From assembly GCF_001625215.2 (NCBI RefSeq), contig NC_030389.2, positions 44,939,454-45,003,453 on the forward strand: 64,000 nucleotides of DNA, in the 5' to 3' direction. The position numbers and the translations under genes were made by a program. How positions within the stretch are numbered: the first letter of the stretch is position 1; each line of letters begins with the position of its first letter. The notes beneath the pieces are model-generated. The model made no database searches. It had not been told where the DNA came from and saw only the letters and a program-made list of their open reading frames with translations. The stretch is from Daucus carota subsp. sativus. Taxonomy: Eukaryota; Streptophyta; Magnoliopsida; Apiales; Apiaceae. Positions 1 to 11,957 of this stretch are shown here, in pieces.

Positions 1-717
1 TATTTGACGGGCACGGGAGGCGGCCCAAACTAATTATTATCAAAATAATAATAATTTTTCTATTAGTATTATGTTTGAAGTGAAAGCCGCTAAAATAATT
101 TTTTATCTATGTTATAATATTTTTTTTGTTAAAACGGGACCACGGTTCAAAATAATTTTTATCTAATTATAATATTTAATTTATCATAATTAGAATAATT
201 TTTATATTTATTAAACTAACGATCATAGATAAAATATAATTTATATTTAAGATTTGTAAGGTAATACGTACAGTTTTAGTTTCAATTTGGTCTTATTATT
301 TTGTTAAATTTCAAATAGAAAATAAATGATTGCAATGATAATAATAATTAAAAAAAACTAATAGCAAAAAAATTAGAACCATAAAAGAATAATAATTTTT
401 AATTAATAAATAGTAATCATAAAATGAAACTAATGAATAAAATAAAATAGGAATTATATATTGTTTTTGTGATAATGTAAATGATTGTTGATTAGTATTG
501 TGTTTGACGGGAACGGGAGGCGGCCCAAACTAATTTTTATCTAAATAATAATAATTTTTCTATTAGTATTGTGTTTGACGGAAAAGTGGCTAAAATAATT
601 TTTTATCTATGTTATAATATTTTTTTTGTTAAAACCGGAGGACGATTCAAAATAAATTTTATCCAATTATAATCTTTAATTTCATCATAATTAGAATAAT
701 TTTTATTAGTATTGTGT

Positions 718-3700
718 TTGACAGTAAGGCGACTCAAACTAATATTCAAATTATAATGTTTTGTTATTAGTATTGTGTTTGACAAGAGAGCGGCTCAAAC
801 TAATTTTGATCTAAATTATAATATTTAATTTTATCGTAAAAATATTAATTATGGATTAATATTGTCTTTGACGGGAGAGCGATTCGAACTAATTTTGTTA
901 TTAGTATTGTGTTTGACTGGATGACCACTTTAATAAATTTTTATACTAATTATTATATATTTTTTATTAGTGATATGTTTAACCGGAAGATGACTCAAAA
1001 TAATTTTTATGTTATTATAATATTAATTCATATAAAAATTTATACAAAATTTATAACGCCACCGCGAAGCACGGCTATAATTATAATTCAAAAAATCAGG
1101 TTTAAGAATTCTAAAAGTAATACAACTCTTTTCTTATTGAATTCTAAAGATAATACAATTTTTTTCTTTTTATTTAGTATTTCTTATTGAATTCTAAGAT
1201 GATACAATTCTTTTCTTATTTAGTAATCCTAAAAGAAATAGGATTATGTTTAAAAAATCAGGTTCAAGGATTTCAAAAGTTATTGCAATTCTTTTCGCTT
1301 TGGATTCTAAAGGCAATGCAATTCTTTTCTTATTTATGAATTTTAAAAAGAGTATGATTATATTTATTTAAACTAATATTTATTTAAACTAACAATCATA
1401 GATAAGATACAATTTATATTTAGCATTTGTAGGGTAATACATACAATTTTTATTTTCAATTTAGTCTTATAATTTTTTTAAAATTTCGTATAAAAAATAA
1501 TGGATTGTCAAGATATTAATCATTAAAAAAACTAATAGCAAAAAAATTGGAACCATAAAAGAATAATAAATTTTAACCAATAAATAGGAATCATAAAATA
1601 AAAATAATTAACAAAAAAAATAAGATATATAAAATAGGAATCATATATTGATTTTATAATAATGTAAATGATTCTTGATTAGTATTGTGTTTGACGTGGG
1701 CACGAGAGGCAGCCCAAACTAATTTTTATCTAAATAATAATAATTTTTCTATTAGTATTATGTTTGACGGGAAAGTGGCTAATATAATTTTTATCTATGT
1801 TATAATATTTTTTTTTGTTAAAACGGTACCATGGTTCAAAATAATTTTTATCCAATTATAATCTTTAATTTTATCATAATTTGAATAATTTTTATTAGTA
1901 TTGTGTTTGACAGTAAGGCGACTCAAACTAATATCTAAATTATAATATTTTGTTATTAGTATTGTTTTTGACAAGAAAGCGGCTCAAACTAATTTTGATC
2001 TAAATTATAGTATTTAATTTTATCATAAAAATAATAATTATGGATTAATATTGTCTTTCACGATAGGCCGGTTCAAACTAATTTTACTATTAGTATTGTG
2101 TTTGACAAGATGGCCACTTAAACAAATTTCTATACTAATTATAATAATTTTTATTGGTAATATGTTTAACGGGAAGATGACTCAAATTTTTATATTATTA
2201 TGATATTAATTCATATCAAAATTTATAACGACGCCGCGAACCTTGGCTTTAGGTGGCGTCTCTATAGACTCTCCATTTAATTTTTCTATTTTTTAGAGAG
2301 AAAATAAGTAAAGTGGCTAAAATACAATAATCGCAAAAGAGATATAATTTTAAGTAGTTAAGGAATAGGAATTTTAACAAAAATATAATAGCTAAAATCT
2401 ATGAAATTCTAAGTTTGTACTTGACAGTAAGGCGACTCAAACTAATATTCAAATTATAATGTTTTGTTATTAGTATTGTGTTTGACAAGAGAGCGGCTCA
2501 AACTAATTTTGATCTAAATTATAATATTTAATTTTATCGTAAAAATATTAATTATGGATTAATATTGTCTTTGACGGGAGAGCGATTCGAACTAATTTTG
2601 TTATTAGTATTGTGTTTGACTGGATGACCACTTTAATAAATTTTTATACTAATTATTATATATTTTTTATTAGTGATATGTTTAACCGGAAGATGACTCA
2701 AAATAATTTTTATGTTATTATAATATTAATTCATATAAAAATTTATACAAAATTTATAACGCCACCGCGAAGCACGGCTATAATTATAATTCAAAAAATC
2801 AGGTTTAAGAATTCTAAAAGTAATACAACTCTTTTCTTATTGAATTCTAAAGATAATACAATTTTTTTCTTTTTATTTAGTATTTCTTATTGAATTCTAA
2901 GATGATACAATTCTTTTCTTATTTAGTAATCCTAAAAGAAATAGGATTATGTTTAAAAAATCAGGTTCAAGGATTTCAAAAGTTATTGCAATTCTTTTCG
3001 CTTTGGATTCTAAAGGCAATGCAATTCTTTTCTTATTTATGAATTTTAAAAAGAGTATGATTATATTTATTTAAACTAATATTTATTTAAACTAACAATC
3101 ATAGATAAGATACAATTTATATTTAGCATTTGTAGGGTAATACATACAATTTTTATTTTCAATTTAGTCTTATAATTTTTTTAAAATTTCGTATAAAAAA
3201 TAATGGATTGTCAAGATATTAATCATTAAAAAAACTAATAGCAAAAAAATTGGAACCATAAAAGAATAATAAATTTTAACCAATAAATAGGAATCATAAA
3301 ATAAAAATAATTAACAAAAAAAATAAGATATATAAAATAGGAATCATATATTGATTTTATAATAATGTAAATGATTCTTGATTAGTATTGTGTTTGACGT
3401 GGGCACGAGAGGCAGCCCAAACTAATTTTTATCTAAATAATAATAATTTTTCTATTAGTATTATGTTTGACGGGAAAGTGGCTAATATAATTTTTATCTA
3501 TGTTATAATATTTTTTTTTGTTAAAACGGTACCATGGTTCAAAATAATTTTTATCCAATTATAATCTTTAATTTTATCATAATTTGAATAATTTTTATTA
3601 GTATTGTGTTTGACAGTAAGGCGACTCAAACTAATATCTAAATTATAATATTTTGTTATTAGTATTGTTTTTGACAAGAAAGCGGCTCAAACTAATTTTG

Positions 3701-4123
3701 ATCTAAATTATAGTATTTAATTTTATCATAAAAATAATAATTATGGATTAATATTGTCTTTCACGATAGGCCGGTTCAAACTAATTTTACTATTAGTATT
3801 GTGTTTGACAAGATGGCCACTTAAACAAATTTCTATACTAATTATAATAATTTTTATTGGTAATATGTTTAACGGGAAGATGACTCAAATTTTTATATTA
3901 TTATGATATTAATTCATATCAAAATTTATAACGACGCCGCGAACCTTGGCTTTAGGTGGCGTCTCTATAGACTCTCCATTTAATTTTTCTATTTTTTAGA
4001 GAGAAAATAAGTAAAGTGGCTAAAATACAATAATCGCAAAAGAGATATAATTTTAAGTAGTTAAGGAATAGGAATTTTAACAAAAATATAATAGCTAAAA
4101 TCTATGAAATTCTAAGTTTGTAC
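718..4123. repeat. Perfect 1,703-bp tandem duplication (718–2420 and 2421–4123)
   Basis: Two adjacent copies with an offset of 1,703 bp; every stretch I compared was identical, including long A/T runs. The left boundary is sharp: base 717 is t and base 2420 is c. The right boundary falls on the first base of the Stowaway MITE that starts at 4123. Identity at this level means a very recent duplication or an assembly artefact. Confidence 0.9.
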
Positions 4124-4434
4124 TCCTTCCGTCCCAATGAATAATATACATTGGGATTGGACACGGAGATCAAGAAAAAGTGTAAGAAATGAGTAAAGTT
4201 AGATGGAAAGATGGTGAAGTGGTGGGTCCCACTTATTTTTAATAATAGATTTGAGATAGTGGAGGAAAGTAGTGGGTGTAATAGTGTTTTTATTATTATA
4301 GAATGAAGATGGTGGAAAAAGATAGTGGGTGTAATAGTGTTTTATATTATAAAATGTTGCTATTTTGGGAATGTATAGAATTGATAGGACGTTTAAAAAA
4401 GGAAACTGTATACAATTAACTGGGACGGAGGGAG
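4123..4434. mobile_element. Stowaway-like MITE
   Basis: 312 bp bounded by TA on both sides (4121–4122 and 4435–4436). The inverted ends are ctccttccgtccca and tgggacggagggag, the usual plant Stowaway (Tc1/mariner-type) terminus. It has no coding capacity and lies inside the Helitron-derived block. Confidence 0.85.
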
Positions 4435-5362
4435 TAAGAAATAGGAATCTTAAAAGAAAAGAGAGATAATTCTAAACAATTAAAAAATAGAAATCTTAAA
4501 AAAACTATAGTAGCTAAAATCTATGAAATTGGATATATTTATCCGATTATAATTATAATTTTATTATAATGTAAATGATTCTTGATTAGTATTGTATTTG
4601 AGGGGAGGGCGGCCCAAATTAATTTTTATCTAAATAATAATATATTTTCTATTAGTATTATGTTTGACGGAGAAGCGGTTAAAATAATTTTTTATCTAAG
4701 TTATAATATTATTTTTTTATTAAAACGGGACCACAACTGAAAATAATTTTTATCCAATTATAATCTTTAACTTTATCATATCGTAATTATAATAATTTTT
4801 ATTAGTATTATGTTTGACGGTAGGGGTAGGGCGACTCAAACTAATATCTATGCTATAACTATTTGTTATTAGTATTGTGTTTGACAAGAGAGCAGCTCAA
4901 ACTATTTTTATCATATTATTATATTTAATTTTATCATAATTATAATAATTATTGATTAATATTATCTTTGATGGGAGGGCGGTGCAAACTATTTTTTTTA
5001 TTAGTATTGTGTTTGACAAGAGGGTCACTTAAACAAATTTTTATAATTATTGTAATATTTTCTTTATTAATGATATGTTTAACGGGAACATGACTCAAAA
5101 TAACTTTTATACAATTATAATATTAATTTGTATCAAAATTATAAAAAAATCATAACGCCGCCGCGAAGCGCGGCTTTATTCACTAGTTATTTTATATTGT
5201 AACTTACAAATATTTTGATTTTGATATAATAGGTCAAAAATTGGTCAAATGGGCGAGTGTAGTCTGAGTATTTAATAATGAAACAGTTTTATGATTTTGA
5301 TATATATATATTTATAGTTTTCAATTAACAAATTGTTCATTAGTGTTCATGCTAATTAACTA

Positions 5363-5574
5363 CTACTTCTGATCCATAATATAAGTCGTTCGATTTTTTA
5401 CACTTAACTTTAGGTGCTTTGACCACATAAGACATGTTAATATTTTTGTAATTTTCTTTTCCTGAATAAAAATATAAATATTATATTTTTATTTAGAAAA
5501 AAAAATTACAAAAATATTAATACTTGCTATGTGGTCAAGCACTTAAAGTTACGTGTAAAAAGTCAAAGATGGAG
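5363..5574. mobile_element. MITE with long inverted arms
   Basis: TA-flanked foldback. The left arm (ataagtcg…ttacacttaactttaggtgc…gaccacat) pairs with the right arm (atgtggtcaagcacttaaagttacgtgtaaaaagtcaaa). The right outer end has lost part of the terminal repeat. It resembles Stowaway/Tourist elements; the superfamily is not certain. Confidence 0.65.
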
Positions 5575-6600
5575 TAACAGATCGATGAATTTGATTGAAA
5601 TGCTCTTTGAGGGATGTAAAACATTAATCAAGTACACAATAAAAAAAATAAAAAAATACTATTCCCTCCATCATTTATTTATTTACACTTTTCTCTTGCA
5701 CTCTCAATATCTTTTAAAAATAATAAATTTTACAACACAAAAATCAGTTTTATCAATTTAAAAATAAATAAATAATTATTGAATCACACCCCTTTGCCAG
5801 TAAAAATTGACCAGAGAAGAGAGTACTCTGTATTATTCAATTTTTTCTATTTTATTTAAGCGGTGATAATCAAGAATCTTTTTAATGATAATCAAGAATC
5901 TTCTAATTTCTCTTAAACGAAAATATGATTAAAGAAAAAGATAGTGAATATCTCCCATTTACTTGTTCTAAACTTCCTATATTCTGTAATAAATAAACAA
6001 GAATAGATGAGTGAATTAGAATCAAACACCCTGGTGACTGAATCTTTGAACTGGGCCATCTCAGACTTCTTCAACTCTTAAATCTTGCTGACCAGAACTC
6101 TTGTCTGTATTGGTATCACAACTCTTTCAATACCTCTTCTTTTTCTTTATCTTTGTATAATTAATAATTTTGTTCATGTTATTTGTGTGTTTGCTAATTC
6201 AAGAACCATGCTTTTATCTGTCATTTCTTGATTTTTCACATAATTATTAGTTGGGGTTTCTATGTATCTTGAGTGTGTGTGACCCAGATAAAAAGTTTCG
6301 ATTTTTAATGTAATTGAATGTTTGTATTGATAGAAATTCTTCAGTTAGGATTTGTGGCTGAAAGAAAAGTATAAATAATAAGTAACCTTTGATTAGCATT
6401 GGCAACAAAAGTTGGATGTTATGGTCAGATGAAAGAGATTTTGGTTGGGGGGTTCGAGGTATCTATAGTCTGTGTGACCCAGATAGTAAGTTTCAATTTA
6501 TGTAATTGAATGTTTGTATTGAAAGAAATTCTTGAATTAGGAGTTGTGGCTGAAAGGAAGGTGTTGATGACAAGTGCCATTTGATTGACATTGGCAACAA
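5575..6600. other. 5' flank and likely 5' UTR of the DUF220 gene
   Basis: No coding region is visible. 5,660–5,830 begins with attccctccatc and ends in gagagta and may be another decayed MITE. 6,030–6,600 is probably transcribed leader, but no unambiguous 5' UTR intron was defined. It contains the upstream copy of a duplicated segment described separately. Confidence 0.4.
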
Positions 6601-6650
6601 ATGTTGGATGTTATGGATAAGATGAAAGAAATTTTGAGTAGCTTAAATTC
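6250..6650 (+). repeat. Tandem duplication overlapping the start of the DUF220 gene
   Basis: About 6250–6444 and 6445–6650 are diverged tandem copies with an offset of about 192–195 bp. Shared blocks include gtgtgacccagata, gtaattgaatgtttgtattga, ttgtggctgaaag and attggcaacaaa, and continue into the first codons of the gene (ttggatgttatgg…agatgaaagaaatttt). In the upstream copy the position of the ATG reads AAG, so only the downstream copy opens the frame. Confidence 0.75.
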
Positions 6651-8736
6651 GAAGAAGAATGGCGAGAAGGAAGATTCAGGTGTGAATATTCCGGCCATGT
6701 GTAGCTTCTTGGTTCAGCTTCCTGAACAGCTTAGTAGAAGACTAAAGGTGAGCAATATTTGGTAACAACAGGTGTTGATATGATTTTGAGTGGAATGGCA
6801 GTAACATTTTCTTGTGGTATTGTAGTCGCAATTCACAAGGTCGAATAAAGAAGAGGATGGAATTTCGGGAACCTTGACAAGGAAGCACAAAGCTTCATCG
6901 TCTATAGTAGATGTTAGTCTAGAAGAACAACTTCGTGCCTGGAAAGAAAATCCTTTCTGGATTCAACAACCCCCTGATATCAAGGTAGGCAAAAACTTAC
7001 GGTTTATGTGATTCAAGCACTTTGAACTTTTGGCATGAAATAAAGACTTTACTGAACTTTCAAGCCGGCATGTGAGTTTTCAGCTTATCGTAATAGATAG
7101 TTCAGGATAGCATGTATTTGATCTGTATATCTGTTTGATTCGTGAATGCTAAATGTTTGAAAAAGGATAATATTTACTTAATTCATCTTGTTAAGAAAAG
7201 TCACTCTCGCAGGTCACTGTTCCTAAAGGTTCTTTAAGCCATCTGAATCTTGATGTAAATGTCGGGTTGCCACCTGATGCATTATTTAACATTGTCACGG
7301 ATCCTGATAATAAGAGGGTGTTCAAAAATATAAAGGTACTTAAGTTTTAATCATTAAAAAATATTTGCTTTTCCTTCTGTAAGTATCACTGTATCACTAT
7401 ATTTTTTGGCAACTGGTCCGGAACAGTCGAATGTTACTAGCATACATCCAGCAGAAAAAAGCGCCGGATGAAAGAAACCCCTGAGTGAGTGATATCTTCG
7501 CTGGATGACACTGTAGTCCCCCAGCATACACATCAAAAATTAAGGGGCAAGGCCAGTGGAGAAAACCTTTAATAGTATGCTGTAACATACGTATGTCAGG
7601 GACCCGGACCCAGATTTTTTTGTTAGTTTGCACATAAGAGTAACCTGATAGCACATTTGCTATGTTTATTTGAATGTTGTTTATGTCTATATATTTTTCA
7701 CTGGCAGGAAGTAATATCCAGAAAAGTTTTGGTTGATGAAGGTACGAGGCAAGTGGTTGAAGTGGAGCAAGCAGCTTTATGGAGATTTCTTTGGTGGTCA
7801 GGGACAATCTCAGTTCATGTATTAGTTGATCAAAACAGGGAAGATTATACGGTACAAACTTTACAACCAGGTTGCGTGTGTGTTTTGTATACGTGATTGA
7901 TAAAAAATGAATGATCTAGGGATTCTAGGCAGTATTGATCCATCTACTTTTCTTCATCAAAATCTTTCTTACCTTCTATTAACAAATAGGATGGGAGAAA
8001 TAAGGATGTTACAAGTTATTTACTAGTCTTATATTATAGCTACAATAAGTGCAAGTTTAAGTTTAGCTATCACAGTATCAGATCATCTAGATATAAGGGT
8101 TGGATCTTGACATGCATTCATTGTAGTTACCATAAGCTGCATCTGCATTGATATCTAATTTAGTTGCCCTGAAATTATCATTCTGTGAACTGATCATAGC
8201 TGCTGATAAACAATCAGAATCTGCTATTATATTCGAGATGGCAATTATGTAAACTTATTTCCTGTGCGGTTCAGATGAAATTCAAGCAATTGAAGGCAGG
8301 ATTTATGAAAAGATTCGAAGGCTGCTGGAAAATGGAGCCACTGCTACTTGACACAGAACTCTGTCATCCCCTTAAACCTGAAACAGTGAAGGATTATGTA
8401 TCATACACCAAAGGCAAAGGAAGAATCGGATCAAAGTTAAGCTTGGAGCAAATTATCGAGCCGGCAATAGTCCCTCCACCACCTATTTCCTGGTATATCA
8501 GAGGAATTACAACTAGAACTACAGAGATGCTGATAAATGATTTGCTTGCTGAAGCTGCCAGAATTAGAGGATTCTCTAGCAATGAAAACACTATTGAGCA
8601 TGTAATATCTGAGAAAATATATGATAAATGCCAGTTAGACGAATTATCTGACATCAAAGAAAGATGGACAATGCGAAGAAAAATTTCAAGACAATCTAAT
8701 AAAAGGTTGCTTTTGGCTACAAAGATACAAGGGTAA
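6601..8736 (+). CDS. DUF220-family plant protein (START-like), five exons
   Basis: Exons 6601–6747, 6826–6984, 7213–7335, 7708–7851 and 8275–8736, all phase 0 with GT–AG introns, give 344 residues. The start at 6601 is chosen because the frame carries a TGA four codons upstream. Recognisable segments are [14 protein letters not shown] in exon 2, [19 protein letters not shown] in exon 3, and [16 protein letters not shown] with VLVDQNR in exon 4. Exon 5 holds [18 protein letters not shown] and then [12 protein letters not shown]. These match the plant DUF220 family (Arabidopsis 'OBP32pep' proteins), thought to have a START/polyketide-cyclase-like fold that binds a hydrophobic ligand. No biochemical function is known. 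The C-terminal tail (about 50 residues) is basic. No signal peptide or membrane segment is seen. Confidence 0.85.
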
Positions 8737-10435
8737 TATTCATGTGCCATCTTCCTTTGGTAGTTAAGCTTGTTGTATATGACATTTTACATTATTCAGC
8801 TATATATTGTCAAGAATCCCATCTGTTTCTATTTACATAATATATAGTTTGGGCTCTTTGTGTTTTTTTTCTGTTTTGGTATTTAGCATAATTTAACTGA
8901 TAAATCTTCTTCAAATTTGAATTGCTTATGAGCATCACTATTCACACACACACACACACACACAAAAATTATATGTATGTATATCTGTTTACAATTGGAG
9001 TAAAATGTCTTAAATACATTCAGCTTATACAAGTATATTGTATCATTGATGTCTAGGTTCATGTTTCTACTTGTTTATAATAGAATTGATCCTAATGCTA
9101 AACTTACATATGATTTACGACATATATTGCTTAGTGCTTACTTAAGACCGGATGTATACACGACTATGCTGTCTTTTAGGCTTATATTTTACTCAAATGC
9201 TAATTTGTTTTGTATAAATATCAAATTTTACTTCCACGTTTGGGTTTTATGTAAAAGGGACTTTTCACCTTGTTCAATCAAAAGACCGTTACTAAATGCA
9301 TGGACAAGCATTGCCTTGTAATCTGAATTAGAGGATCTTGTTGGGCTTTATTCATGCTGGACAATTTGGGTTTATGAGCTCTTGTATGTTTTCTTTGTTA
9401 GTACTTAGTACTGCGGACAAGTCCTTTGTGTTCCAAATCCGGTTGGAAGTGTCCAACATGGATATATTCGTTTTTACCTAAAATAATTGTCCAATTATCC
9501 AGACACATGTCTGAGTGTCAAGTGTTCGACAACAGATGGACTGATTACTTTTGCTTTCCCCAACTCATATGATATAGGATAAGTTTTTCGTACACAGTTC
9601 GAGCCCTGTAGGCCGGGGGTATTTGCCTAAATCATATAACATCCAATACCATGTTGGTGAAATTTGTAAAATTTTAGACAGAATTTTTTGACCTTAAGCC
9701 AGTCTAGCTAATTAATTGTCTCAGAACATATAACTACTTCCTATGTAAACCTCAAACGCCTTTGCTGTTAATTATGCATGATGAATACTGGTTGACTGAA
9801 TTAGGTGTTTTGCATGTATTTTAGCATATTATTTATCAAGTGTTATGATATTTTCCCAATAGTGATCGTAAGCTAAGGAATGAAGAATATATATTTTATT
9901 TTTTTTCTTGGTCAGAAAATATTATCCTAATTCTTTGTATTACGTGTCAGTAGATTATTCTGATTATGGAAATTTCTAATTTTTTTGCCATATATTACCT
10001 TGACCATTTATTTTCTTGCCATATATTACCTTGACTTCAATGTATTATTTTCACAATTGCAGAATTTATGTACCTAGTTCTTGGTCTGGTACTCTAGAAG
10101 TATGTGAAAAGAAGTCACTTTAGTGAGAAAATAAATTTAAGCACGATTACTAACATGAATCTTTAAGGTACTGTGGTTGATGAGATTCTTATTATTCTCA
10201 TCAGTAGCTAGATGCCTAGATATCGATTGGTATAGATTATAGGGTTTATTGAGTTCTTTGCCAATAATTGTACATGAATTATGTCATTGAAGACTTGTAT
10301 ATACTTTATGAAGCTTCATGCCCAAAAACAAATATCTTAGCAGAAGTTCTAGTGAGTAGTCTTAAAAAATTACTAGCAATATAGGTACACCGACTTAACA
10401 CTCAAGACTTAGCTTTAGCTATATTATCCTGGTCC
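8737..10435. other. Intergenic, no gene seen
   Basis: This convergent interval between the DUF220 gene and galactinol synthase holds both 3' UTRs. It contains a short (CA)n microsatellite near 8943–8963. The ORFs here are short, without recognisable similarity, and appear to be chance. No terminal repeats or tRNA were seen. Confidence 0.5.
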
Positions 10436-11817
10436 TTAAGCAGTCAACTGTGCAGGGACATAAGAAATTGCACGCTCTTGTATGGAAGCCATTACTGATG
10501 ATCTTGAGCAGATCTCTCCCTCTTGGGCAGAGTTCTCGGCCTTAAAATCCAGTGACTCGTCATTGTAAATATCCCACCATTTGGCAACCAACATCTTGAT
10601 GTCTTCTCTGTCCATGTTAGCTTCTTTGCCTGTGTACCTCCATGGCTTTGATCCCTTTAATAGCAAGTTGAACCAATCAGGTCAAAGTTTTAGCACCTAT
10701 AGGTTAGTTTTATTTTATTGAGATAAGACTTTATCGCAAAAGAGAGCTTACAGCAGCACAGTAGTGCACGACTTTCACTTCTTCTAGTTTGACATTCTCT
10801 GGGTGACGCCACAACATTGCTAGAACCAAATTGTATGCTAGAGGAATGGGCTTGTACATGTGGTTGAAGAACATGTTTAAGAAATCCTATGAATAAGAGA
10901 ATAGTTAGATATGCAAAATCACTTGCGTATACTTTTGTGTCCCACCTTAAGTATGTAGATATTCAATTGATGCTTATTTAGATGCTATTTACATATTTGC
11001 ATGCATGAGTGCCACACACACACACACACACGTATATTATATGTATGAATTACTTACTTGCTCAGCGAAGGGGGTCGGGGCAGTGATAAGAAGATTCTGA
11101 AGAAGGCTTTCATAAACCAACTGACTAGGCTCAAATACAAACATTCCGGCGTTAAAGTACAAGGGAGGAGGACATCCCATCTCAGCAGGCCATTTCACTT
11201 TCTCTGGGCACTGCTGGCAATACCCAACTGAATACTGGGGGGAGTGGCTCCATGTCTTCTCACAGAAGCAATCCTTGACAGCATAGAAGTACCCATCTGG
11301 TGTCTCAAATAGATGGTCGATGTTTTCAAACACTTGGATGTCGGCATCAAGGTATACCATCTTCGTATATTCAAACTGAAATTACACATACAAGGTTTAT
11401 TAAGTACCAGTTAACATAATCAACTTGTAAGGTGTACATGAAGAGTTGGTTTAAGATACAAAGGCGATACTATTTGCTTACATTCCATATACGGAGTTTA
11501 GAGTAGTTGATCACATAATAAGCCATCGCAAACTGAACCTGGTTCTCTGGTGGATATATGGGCTCAATCTCTTGTATGATGCAGCCCTGAGAGCTTAATA
11601 ACTCACGGTGTTCTTGAGGCACATCGGGCAACATTGCCACCACCAGAGGGTACGCACTCTTCGCCTTCCTTAGACCCTTGGCCAGCCCCACCACCCCTTT
11701 GACATAGTCACCATTGCCTGCTAAAAATGTCACGTAAGCTCTCTTCTCGTAGCCTATTTTCTGAGTAGCTAAGTTTCTAGTACAAGCAAAGGTGTCTACA
11801 GGTACTCCTGGAGCCAT
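10436..11817 (-). CDS. GolS: Galactinol synthase (GT8 family)
   Basis: Minus-strand exons 11817–11482, 11375–11058, 10886–10752 and 10654–10436 (phase 0, GT–AG) give 335 residues, the usual length for galactinol synthase. The enzyme transfers galactose from UDP-galactose to myo-inositol, the committed step to raffinose-family oligosaccharides, in the cytosol. Visible family marks are KRAYVTFLAGNGDYVKGVVG near the N terminus, the metal-binding DAD (residues 122–124) in MVYLDADIQ, FNAGMFVFEP, and HYCAAGSKPW (259–268), the GT8 H-x-x-G-x-x-KPW element split across introns. The usual hydrophobic C-terminal pentapeptide APSAA is absent; the protein ends in PAQLTA. A TATA box lies about 135 bp upstream. 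Members of this family are often induced by cold, drought or heat; no response element was identified here. Confidence 0.95.
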
Positions 11818-11950
11818 TAAGTAGCTTTTTAAAGCTTACTAAATGCTAAAGTTGGCTTATATGGAGGAGTGTGGGAAAGTAAACCAACAACTCTAAGGTT
11901 GCCGCCGTACTTGCCTTTGTTCCTAGGTCCTACAATGAACAGTTTAGGGT

Positions 11951-11957
11951 TTATATA
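11951..11957 (-). promoter_or_regulatory. TATA box of galactinol synthase
   Basis: On the minus strand the sequence reads ccctatataaaccc, about 135 bp upstream of the ATG at 11817. Transcription would start near 11,920–11,930. Inferred from position and consensus only. Confidence 0.55.

Larger units (their letters stand above)
1..5186 (+). mobile_element. Helitron-derived non-autonomous block, 3' end at 5186
   Basis: The right end has the form of a plant Helitron 3' terminus: a short GC-rich hairpin (gccgcgaagcgcggc, about 5159–5173), then about ten bases, then CTAG (5183–5186) followed by T. Degenerate copies of the hairpin without the CTAG end occur near 1057–1075, 2229–2249, 2760–2778 and 3932–3952, so the block is nested or composite. 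A motif like gtattgtgtttgac, followed by a variable G-rich stretch and 'caaactaatttttatct', recurs every 60–90 bp through the block. There is no Rep/helicase coding sequence. The 93-codon ORFs inside are AT-rich and look like chance. The 5' end is not identified and may lie left of the window. Confidence 0.65.

Noticed and set aside
909..2893. Two identical 93-codon ORFs (909–1190 and 2612–2893)
   Set aside because: They lie in the duplicated AT-rich Helitron block, have composition expected by chance and no recognisable domain; identity follows from the duplication.
1..5186. CRISPR-like spaced repeats
   Set aside because: The repeats are irregular in length and diverged, the spacers are repeats themselves, and the DNA is from a plant nuclear genome.
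5531..5761. 76-codon ORF downstream of the Helitron block
   Set aside because: It starts in the right arm of a MITE and runs through AT-rich sequence; not supported as a gene.
7354..7807. Antisense ORFs of 60 and 136 codons in intron 3/exon 4 of the DUF220 gene
   Set aside because: They span an exon with clear sense coding and an intron; no similarity in the antisense frames.
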